Shown here: in pieces, positions 56,186 to 64,000 of the stretch
Numbering within the stretch: position 1 is the stretch's first letter
Layout: each line of letters begins with the position of its first letter
Origin: Theocolax elegans
Taxonomy: Eukaryota; Arthropoda; Insecta; Hymenoptera; Cerocephalidae
Direction: 5' to 3'
Assembly (NCBI GenBank): GCA_026168455.1
Contig: CM047431.1
Coordinates: 7,710,943 to 7,774,942 of the forward strand
Length of the DNA stretch: 64,000 nt
Notes under the pieces: model-generated
What the model saw: only the letters and a program-made list of their open reading frames with translations
The model's database searches: none
What the model was told of the DNA's origin: nothing
Translations under genes and position numbers: made by a program

Positions 56186-56239
56186 TTGTAATTTTCACCG
56201 TCCATTGTTGAATTAGTAAATAGTCGATTTCTGAGGGTC

Positions 56240-56820
56240 AATAATAAATAAATCCAATTTATTTATGTAAGTGCACAACGTTTCGTCTGCTAGGTTTGCA
56301 GACCTCTTCAGGTGCTGAATTTATTGGACAAAACTATAAATATTTATATCAAATTTTACAATACATTTCAATTAAATATTAAATTTTACCATAATAATTA
56401 ATATAATGTTACAGCCCAAGTGAGCTTCGTCGAATAACATTTGATACGAAATCAACGAGTATTTATACAAAAACAAAATAGGTGTGTTTACAAACTATAC
56501 GTCATAGTTTGTGTACATCAGTCTTTTTAAACTATATTCGTAACATTTCTATGTTTACGGTCTAAATGTTGTGTATCTTTTATTCGGTTAATCTTCGAAT
56601 TATGATGATTGATATGTAACATTTCCGAAATGAGTCTTTTTTTATAACCTGATTCTTTATCTATTATTTTTGCATCTTTCCAATTAAAATTGTGATTTAC
56701 GTTATTTAAAATATGTGTAGTAAAAACGGCTTCTGGGTTTTTATTGTTCTGATGCTCTTTTATTCGATTTTTTAGGCAGCGTTTTGTTTCTTCAATATAA
56801 ATATCTCCAATTTAATTGCA
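56240..56820 (-). mobile_element. Penelope-like element, inverted 3-prime fragment
   Basis: The minus strand repeats the last ~580 bp of the plus-strand element at 56821-58623: part of the GIY-YIG endonuclease (DIYIEETKRCLKNRIKEH, NHNFNWKDAKIIDKES, KKRLISEMLHIN), the 3-prime UTR and the hammerhead-like terminus. Its endonuclease frame is open through to a stop, in better shape than the plus-strand copy. Head-to-head partial copies of this kind are common for Penelope elements. Confidence 0.88.
56273..56315 (-). ncRNA. Hammerhead-ribozyme-like motif, copy 1
   Basis: The minus strand reads GCAC, CTGAAGA, G, GTCTGC-loop-GCAGAC, GAAAC, GTT, GTGC. GCAC/GTGC gives stem I, GTCTGC/GCAGAC stem II, with the CUGANGA and GAAA core boxes in place. 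The extra G before stem II departs from consensus, so activity is uncertain. Hammerhead motifs are known from Penelope terminal repeats. Confidence 0.5.
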
Positions 56821-58623
56821 TTTCAAAATTTACTAATTATGATATTCTAACAACCATTAAAAATGTTGAATATACCTTAGATAAAATTGAAACTAATACA
56901 AAAACTAAAAATGAAATTAGGGATATCATCGTAAACAAAATAAAATAGGTAAGAAAAAAGTCTCCACAAATAACATATCATGAACGAGTATTTAAAAAGA
57001 ATCTGAGTGAAACTAAATCTTTCTTAAAAGAAAATACTGAAATATTTTTTACACATGCTGACAGAGGCAACGAAACAGTTTGTTTAAATAAAATTGAATA
57101 TATAGAAAAAATGAACGCCTTATTATTAGATAATAATACATATATGATGATAAAAAAGAATCCGTTGAAAAAACAACAGTCAGATGTTGATTCAATACTA
57201 AAAGACCTTAATGATCATAAATTTTTAAAAAAAGAATACCATAAAAATGAATTAACCCAAACTAATACGACATTAGCAAAAGCATATGGATTACCAAAAA
57301 TACATAAAGATAATTTTCCACTCAGACCAATAATTTCGACAATAAACAGTCCTATACACTATTTAGCAAAAATAATTTATAACGATCTAAAACAAGCAAT
57401 ACCAGTTCCAAAATTACACATACATAATAGTTTTGATTTAAAAGAAAAGCTTGAATATATACACCAATCGGTTATGTTTTGATATCATTAGACGTTAGTT
57501 CTTTGTTTACAATCATCCCAAGTCATGAGGTTCTCAATAGTTTAGATGAACACTTTATTGATATTCAAAATAATGTTTATTTTAGTTCCAATAATGTCAT
57601 TTACAAACAAATATTCGGATCTTCAATGGGATCGCCTATATAACCATTATTTGCGGATTTAGTAATGTATGATCTTGAGACCCACTGTTTAAAAGAATTA
57701 AAAAGTAAACACAATTGCAGACCAATTTTTTATTATAGATATGTAACGAAATACTAAAAAGCAACGATAATCATATTGAATTTATAAATATAGCAATAAA
57801 TGAAAGAAAACGCAATATTACAATTAAAATCAATGTTAAAATAGATAAAAAAAATCCCAGTATGTACCATATCACTACCTTATAATAAAGAGTTTTTCAA
57901 TAAATGTTCCCGAATGCTAAGAAAATATAATATTAACACTATTCCATGAATTAATCACAAACTTGATACTATTATAAAATTAGGCAAAGAAAAAACATCA
58001 AAATGGGAGGAGACAGGGGTAGTTTACAAGTTATCTTGCATTAAATACTCGGCTATTTATATTGGAGAAACAAAAACGCTACCTAAAAAATCGAATAAAA
58101 GAACATCAGAACAATAAAAATCCAGAAGCCGTTGTTACTACACATATTTTAAATAATGTAAATCACAATTTTAAGTGGGAAAATGCAAAAATAATAGATA
58201 AAGAATGATGTTATAAAAAGAGACTCATTTCGGAAATGTTACATATCAATCATCATAATTCAACGATTAACCGAATAGAAGATACTCAACATTTAAACCG
58301 TCAATATAGAAATGTTATGAATATAGTTTAAAAAGACTAATGTACACAAACTATGACGTATAGTTTGTAAACTCACACCTACTTTGTTTTTGTATAAATA
58401 ATCGTTGATTTCGTATCAAATTTTATTCGACGAAGCTCACTTGGGCTGTAACATTATATTAATTATTAAGGTACAATTTAATTTATAATTCAAAAGTATT
58501 GTAAAATTTGATATAAATATTTATAATTTTGTCCAATAACTTCAGCACCTGAAGAGGTCTGCAAAACCTAGCAGACGAAACGTTGTGCACTTACATAAAT
58601 AAATTGGATTTATTTATTATTGA
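56821..58623 (+). pseudogene. Penelope-like element: RT and GIY-YIG endonuclease
   Basis: RT pieces: THADRGNETVCLNKIEYIEK, AYGLPKIHKDNFPLRPII, STINSPIHYLAKIIYNDLK, then LISLDVSSLFTIIPSHEVL (catalytic Asp), GSSMGSPI and YYRYV, where the YVDD box should follow but is lost. The endonuclease starts VVYKLSCIKYSAIYIGET (GIY-YIG type) and continues NHNFKWENAKIIDKE and KRLISEMLHINHHN. Several stops and shifts separate these. The reading order and motifs leave little doubt about the Penelope class. Confidence 0.9.
58545..58588 (+). ncRNA. Hammerhead-ribozyme-like motif, copy 2
   Basis: Same layout as 56273-56315 with an 8-base loop (AAAACCTA) on stem II: GCAC at 58545, CTGAAGA at 58549, stem II 58557-58562 with 58571-58576, GAAAC at 58577 and GTGC at 58585. 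The loops differ by one base between the copies, while both stems are kept. A different element end with CCGAAACGTCGGC follows at 58655. Confidence 0.5.
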
Positions 58624-58712
58624 CAAAATATCGGTCGATAACAATACGTCCGAAACGTCGGCAAGAATAAATTTTGGTTCTTGGAGATCAATAAAGCTTT
58701 ATATTTTTTATT

Positions 58713-59213
58713 AACAAATATACATTTCTATTAATTTTTCGGGCACTTTTACCGGATATTTTGACTATAAGTAATCTTAATGATTTAGACCCACTCTGGA
58801 AATTTTTAGGCAGTTTCTGACTATAAAAAGACATCTTTTAGACAGTATTACGTTACCAGAGTCCGGAGCAGAATTGCTGGTTTTCACTATTGAAGGTTTA
58901 TATGGCTTACAAGAGTGTGACAGCATAGATTTATGTCTTTAAAAGTATTTTTAATGAAAAGTTCGGAAAATTTTACAAAAAAAGTCATACTTATGTTTTT
59001 AGTGAAAAATGCATCCCATGGGAGCTAAAAATTCATGAAAATGGGCATATAATGCAAAAAAGTGCTAAAATGTCAACTTTGACTCTCTGTAACTTAAAAT
59101 AATGGCCCAGAAAAAATCTGAAAAAATTCAGGAGAACTACTGGATACCTCTAAAACATATTCCCACAGTTATCGCAATTAATTTTTTTCATCTTCGATGT
59201 CACAGAGAACCAC

Positions 59214-59214
<1 letters not shown>
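58713..59214 (+). repeat. Half copy of foldback family F2
   Basis: This matches 25424-25931, one arm of the 24 kb palindrome, at high identity. Its version of the 66-codon frame has a stop after MAYKSVTA. It ends GAACCACCCATATATA in a TA run where gypsy C inserted. Confidence 0.9.
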
Positions 59215-59249
<35 letters not shown>

Positions 59250-59395
59250 TGTAACGGTATTAATTATTAAAAGACGTTTTGAATTAAATTAATATCGTTT
59301 AATAAATGCGAGTATTCGAGATAATAACTTTTCTCGGAAACGGCGCAGCGAACGAACAACGATCCGTGCGTAAGGGAGGGAGAGAGGACCTCGAG
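59250..59395 (+). repeat. 5-prime LTR fragment of gypsy C
   Basis: This matches 62277-62422 with about six differences in 146 bases, from TGTAACGGTATTAATT to GAGAGAGGACCTCGAG, where homology stops abruptly. Confidence 0.95.
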
Positions 59396-59671
59396 AATTT
59401 ATCAAATTTTCAAAATTTTCAAAAATTTCCAAAATTGTCAAAAATTCTGAAAAAATTCTACCGTATTCTTTGATCAATTCTAAGTACTTTTTATTTAGTA
59501 AGATTATTTCCTAAAGTCAAACATCATTGTGTAAAAAATTCCTGAACTTTTTTATGTAGAAAAGTTCAATTATAATTACATATACTTTTTTTATGCTTAC
59601 GCATTAAAAAATATTGAATTGAATTGATTAAAGAATACTGTAGAATTTTTTCCCGGAAAACCACCCAACTA
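59396..59671. repeat. AT-rich insert replacing the start of gypsy C
   Basis: It includes an inverted pair, GAAAAAATTCTACCGTATTC (59449) and GAATACTGTAGAATTTTTTC (59633), each continuing into TTTGATCAATTC or its mirror. A ~204 bp MITE (59449-59652) therefore seems to sit in the deletion. Confidence 0.6.
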
Positions 59672-59691
59672 GAAAGGTTATAGGGGGGCAA

Positions 59692-61095
59692 TTGTATATG
59701 TACCGCCCAGACCCTAAAATCGAAGATAATATTGGAGACGACGACGCATGGAAGCTAGTCGTGCCAAAGGAGAGGAGGGGGATCGTCTTGAATGAATGTC
59801 ACGACGATCCAACTGCTGGACACCTCGGTCGCGAAAAGACTTTCGCGCGAGTCAGGCAACAGTATTACTGGCCGCAGTATTACAAAGACGTAGCAGCGCA
59901 CGTCCGAAAATGATTAATTTGCCAACAATGCAAAGTTGAACAACGTGCACCGGCTGGTCTAATGGGACGACGAATGGTCGAACGCCCATGGCAGATCGTA
60001 GCAGGGGACGTGATGGGACCCCTCCCAAAGAATAAACAAGGACACGAGTATATCCTTATGTTCCAAGATTTGTTCACGCGATGGGTAGAATGCGCACCCA
60101 TTCGTGCAGCGAATGCAGTGACGATTCTTAGACATCTGAAAGAGAGAGTGATCTTAAGATTCGGCACGCCAAAGACGTTTGTCTCAGATAATGGTACGGA
60201 ATTCAAAAACCGTACCATCGACAAATACCTCGAAGAAATTGGGGTACACCACGAAACCACACCCCCATACCACCCTCGAGCCAACCCTGTCAAAAGGACA
60301 AACAGAATACTGATTACATCGTTTATCGAAGAAAATCACCGAACATGGGGAGAAAAATTACCAGAATTAATCTTCGCCCTCAATTCGGCCGAGCAAAGTT
60401 CCACGGGCTGGAGCCCGGCACTGCTAAATTACGGTAGACAGCCTCATTCGCCAAAAACGGCTCGTCGAGAACAAGAGCGAGCCGTAGAGACGTCCTTACA
60501 GACAGAAACCATCGAAGCATGGAAAGAGAAAATGCTTCGATTACCGGACTTGCACGAAAGAGCGAATATAAATTCGAAATAGTCCCGAAGCAGACAGGCC
60601 AAATATTTCGACGCGGATAAGCGCGAAGTAACTTTGCAACTTGGAGAAACGGTATGGCGAAGGCATCGAGTACTTTCCTCCGCAGCTCAAGGACTAGCTT
60701 CGAAGTTAGCTCCTAAATTCGTAGACCCGTACTTGGTTGTAGCAAAACTAGGTAACAATACCTACGAATTAATGCATGAAGATGGAAAAACGGATGCAAG
60801 GATCAAGAAAGGGACGTTGACGACAGATTCGTTCAACCTCCGGGGGAAAGCGCAGAAGAGGCGATGAGCGACCCGCCAACGCCGAACGAAACGAGCGAGC
60901 GTGCCCGATGTAAGAATAGAAGGGGATCGGATACCCCCACGGCGAAGAGAAAGTACAGCTGAGGACGCGCGCGTAAATCGAGGTCCCGGTCGACCAAAAG
61001 GTTCGAAGAAGAAAATTAATCCGATCAATCCAACGACCTTGTCACCGAGAAAAACGCGAATGACGAGAAACTCTCGGGCGCACCTACTTTTCTAA
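59692..61095 (+). pseudogene. Gypsy C integrase with damaged catalytic Glu
   Basis: N-terminal zinc finger: CHDDPTAGHLGREKTFAR and CQQC, with a TGA at 59912 replacing its first Cys region. Catalytic core: VAGDVMG, VSDNGTEF, then NPVKRTNR, where gypsy A has NPVERVNR; the catalytic Glu is Lys (GAA to AAA). The C-terminal domain follows a TAG at 60580 (KYFDADKREVTLQLGETVW, KLAPKFVDPYLVVAKL). After another stop the frame encodes an AT-hook-like tail (NRGPGRPKGSKKK), as in gypsy A. Integration activity would be lost. Confidence 0.9.
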
Positions 61096-61120
61096 CCTTT
61101 ATTTTCCTTCTGTTTTACAG

Positions 61121-62094
61121 GACGAACTTCCCAAGTATGGAAGGAAGTTTAGTTCCGGGGGCCAGCTCCAAGGAGGCCCCCCTATAGATCCCGTGCGACT
61201 GGCGAACGTCGCGCGCTTAATGTCCCTCATGGCGCAGCTAAAGACCGAAGACGGCACTCCAGCTACGGACGTATTGCTGGATGCTGCGGATTTACTGGAG
61301 GCGATGGGACCGAATCCAATGGTTCGTATGGCGAGCATGGTAAAACTTCCGATTACACCAAAGGCAACGTACGAGGTAACGGGGGGGATACCTGTCCTAC
61401 GACGCCCCCATTGCATCGAAGCAGTCGTGCGTGCTCAGGACGAGGATCAAGTCCCAGAAGCGCCGGCTACCCAGTCGAGCGGCTTGGGACACCCGCCAAA
61501 ATCGGAGGAGACAGGCGAGACCGGGAAATTACCAAGACGAAAAGGCGGACCCGGAGGTCCCTCCGCTCCCAGAAGAAACGGGAGACACAACGTATGATTT
61601 AAAGAGAGAATGGTTCCTATTAGAGAAGGAACTACAAGCAGTATGGGAAGAGCGGCTGTACCTCGAAGGGCGAGAAGAGTCCGCGTACACTCGCTACGAT
61701 ACGCTACGACGCGAAGGAGGAGTCGACGGTCAAGCTCTCACCGTCGAATGAGACCGCGACATAAGAAGAACGCCTCGCTCGTAAAGCGCAAGAAGAGCTC
61801 GAGTGCGCGCGACGCGAACACCAAGAAGCTCTTGAACGAGTCGAGCGCCAGGAAAGAGCAGCAGAAGCTCGTCTACGTCAAGCTAGACGGAAAGTCGAGG
61901 AAGCCAAGAAACAGGAGCTTTTCCTCGAATTAAAGATGGAAAGGGAAGCGGCGAAGCGATCTTATCGCATCACCTATCCAAAAGAACACCGCTGCTATGT
62001 GTGTGGTTATCCAGGAGTCAAGGATTCGCACCAGTGCCCGGAAAAGCGTTTCCATTACAAGCTATATGTGACTCCACGCAAGGAGTCGCAATAA
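61121..62094 (+). pseudogene. Gypsy C extra 3-prime ORF, coiled coil and Cys/His end
   Basis: It begins just after a strong splice-acceptor-like tract (TTTTCCTTCTGTTTTACAG, to 61120), which would allow expression from a spliced RNA. It spans three frames: DELPKYGRKFSSGG and VRLANVARLMSLMAQLK; then REWFLLEKELQAVWEERLYL; then a very charged stretch from ~61768 (LARKAQEELECARREHQEAL, VEEAKKQELFLELKMEREA) predicted as a long coiled coil. The end has HRCYVCGYPGVKDSHQCP, a CX2C...HX2C motif. No signal peptide or membrane span is seen, so env is unlikely. Position and ending parallel the gypsy A extra ORF. Confidence 0.65.
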
Positions 62095-62266
62095 GATTTT
62101 ACTAAAAGTTTACTTACAAATAATGTTCTTATAACGTGTATATCCTTTATTTTTAAAATATGATACTCAATAATCAAAGGTATTCATCCGATTAAGTTCA
62201 TTTACTCCACCCAATCCACATCCAGTTTGAATACAGAGCTGTAAAACGGCAGATTATCCAGCGTCT

Positions 62267-62276
62267 GGCGGAGGGG
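62267..62276 (+). other. Polypurine tract of gypsy C
   Basis: GGCGGAGGGG directly precedes the LTR start TGTAACGG. Confidence 0.8.
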
Positions 62277-63532
62277 TGTAACGGTATTAATTATTAAAAG
62301 ACGTTTTGAATTAAATTAATATCGTTTAGTAAACGCGAGTATTTGAGATAATAACTTTTCTCGGAAACGGCGCGGTGAACGAACAACGATCCGTGCGTAA
62401 GGGAGGGAGAGAGGACCTCGAGATGGCCCACGGAAAATTTAGTACGACGAAGTACGGCGAAGGACTGTCAACGCTACGGTTTAGCTAGGCCGTGCTACGA
62501 GCGAATAAACGACACGTGTGAGGAAACTACCGCGACGCAGACGAGCGATCGAGAATCGGTACGTTTCCCGTGGTACGCGTGCTATTGCCGTAGACGAGAG
62601 GAAACGCAGCGAGCCCATGGAAGCAGGGCTCGACGTAGTGGTTCGTGTGGGAATCGTGCCACGAAAGAGACGGTGCACGACGTGCTCCGCCGTCTCTTCT
62701 TCTGTGATTTTCCTTGGTCCTTGCCTCGACGAGAAGGCTACCTGCCCGATAGACGGCTAGGAGGCCTAAGGCGTAGTTGGCGTCCGGGACATTGTAAGGA
62801 CGCCACATCAAGCGTAAGTCGGGATAAAATCCCTTACTTCAATACAGCGTGATCGCGAGCGGATCATCGTTGCAAGCGGGCACGCGTTCAAATATGGAGA
62901 GCGAGAGAGAAGGGACGACTCGGCCGGCGACTTCCGTCTCTCTCACTCTAATACTTAGAAGTAAACCTCGTTAAGCTTTCCTCGCGATATAGTTTAGGAC
63001 GATCCCGCCGAGGGATCGACGCGACTTCATAGGAGACACTAATCGGGATTCCGCGTGACGTCTATACGACACAACCGCATACATTATTACATTCCTTTGT
63101 AACTTTCTTTAGTTGTAACTTTTATTTCATTTAATAAATTGAGCATAATTAATTCTTCAACTTGAGTTTATTTACTTTTGCATGTACGTGTCGTGTTGTC
63201 TATTGAATCCGGAATATTACAAAACCACTTTGTAGAGGCGAGACTCACGCCGAGTAATGAGCCTCTCGAGTGCACGTACTCGGAGGCTAAGGTAAAGGTA
63301 AGACCGAGAAACAAAGACGGAGAGCGCGGTACTCCCCGTGTCAACATACCCGGACGGCAAGGAAAAGCCGCCCGATTTAACGGAGGTACCGGTATTGCAC
63401 AGTGCGGCCGAGGTAAGCTCGTCGGTACGCGCGGGCCGCATTGACTGCATCGAGAAAGGTAGAGACCCCATACCGTGGCCCCTATGGCCATGCTTCTAAT
63501 TTCGGTCTTAATTAGAGGAAGACCCCGTTACA
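62277..63532 (+). repeat. 3-prime LTR of gypsy C (complete)
   Basis: TGTAACGG to CCGTTACA, 1256 bp, with AATAAA near 63133. It is GC-rich with many CG dinucleotides. Frames on both strands inside it (for example 63168-63491) are not conserved and are LTR artefacts. Confidence 0.95.
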
Positions 63533-63774
63533 ACATATATATATATATATTCATATTTCGGTTCAAGAAATTAATTCGAGTATAACCTTGTCGGAATTTT
63601 TAAAAAATGTTAATTAGGTGAGGCGTAATTAATTTTTGAAATGGGCCAATCAGAGACCGGATTAGAGAAGAAAGTTGTACGACGTTGCCGCGCGTGACTA
63701 ATGCAACAGGTTTACGAGCAAAGCGTCCGAGGCGCCTGAATATACCTAATGCGTATAGAAGAAGCGAATATCGC

Positions 63775-64000
63775 GAAAGCGAATGAATCACAAATTATAT
63801 TTTACGAGATTGAATGTACGAATAAAATGTACAATCAAGGAAATAAGTTTTATTCAAGTTTGAATTAGACCGCAGACTAATACATTCATTACCACTATTA
63901 TTAATTTATTCACTAAATCTATGATATTCGTGCGTTATAAATATGAGATTATTACAGTTATTAATCTCTTCGTATTTACATTAATTTATTGAAACTTTTA
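63775..64000. repeat. Repeat, inverted match to 18222-18428, cut by window edge
   Basis: The reverse complement matches 18222-18428, roughly nine bases in ten. The match runs to the last base, so the repeat continues outside. 63537-63774 before it has a TA run and nothing that I recognise. Confidence 0.8.

Larger units (their letters stand above)
59250..63532 (+). mobile_element. Ty3/gypsy LTR retrotransposon C, internally deleted
   Basis: LTR ends TGTAACGG...CCGTTACA are perfect inverted termini, and ACAT at 59246-59249 and 63533-63536 is a 4 bp target duplication, fixing both ends exactly. The 3-prime LTR is complete (1256 bp); the 5-prime LTR keeps only 146 bp. Gag, protease, RT and RNase H are gone. 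What remains is integrase, an extra ORF, the polypurine tract and the 3-prime LTR. The target was a TA repeat next to the F2 half copy. Confidence 0.95.

Noticed and set aside
62481..63491. Several ORFs of 60-107 codons
   Set aside because: They lie entirely inside the non-coding 3-prime LTR of gypsy C.

Overview
This is an AT-rich animal genomic window made almost entirely of dead or decaying transposable elements, with one convincing host coding exon. The element mix points to an arthropod, most likely an insect: Ty3/gypsy retrotransposons, an R1-clade non-LTR element, piggyBac with TTAA targets, Penelope, a 5S-rRNA-derived SINE and many long palindromic foldback repeats. A hymenopteran such as an ant is my guess, but nothing here proves the order.

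Layout, left to right. 1-526 is half of a large inverted duplication whose partner is 19550-20075; both copies carry an exon-like stretch that would encode a signal peptide. 1461-11329 is a gypsy element on the minus strand (gypsy A) with gag, protease, RT, RNase H, integrase and an intact extra 3-prime ORF that ends in zinc-binding motifs. Its upstream LTR runs directly into a 2.1 kb minisatellite (11330-13450) built on a ~22 bp unit. 13.9-18 kb holds a piggyBac-type MITE, a CACTA/EnSpm-like transposase relic and two back-to-back giant palindromes. 20218-22696 is a piggyBac transposon with a broken transposase. 24-30 kb holds a 1.66 kb palindrome, repeat fragments and LTR-like pieces.

32921-33381 (minus) is the last coding exon of a Bucentaur/CFDP1 (BCNT-domain) gene, the only host gene I can support. 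Around it are a reverse-oriented 5S-derived SINE, a 761 bp palindromic piggyBac-type MITE, more foldbacks, and a jockey-like RT split by a tRNA-Thr-derived SINE with a 12 bp target duplication. 40.4-44.05 kb is an R1-clade retrotransposon with ORF1, endonuclease and RT. 45-47 kb is a very old non-LTR element on the minus strand, followed by a full-length 5S-derived SINE with its own 12 bp target duplication.

51.1-56 kb is a second gypsy element (gypsy B: LTR, primer site, gag, pol cut off inside RT). 56.2-58.6 kb is a Penelope-like element pair in inverted orientation with GIY-YIG endonuclease and hammerhead-like terminal motifs. 59250-63532 is a third gypsy element (gypsy C) with clean LTR ends, a 4 bp target duplication, a catalytically damaged integrase and, like gypsy A, an extra ORF after integrase with a C-terminal Cys/His motif. 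The shared 3-prime zinc-motif ORF and the AT-hook-like integrase tails of gypsy A and C are the most interesting coding signals. The dense set of long perfect-looking palindromes is the most interesting structural signal, because transcription through any of them would give long double-stranded RNA.
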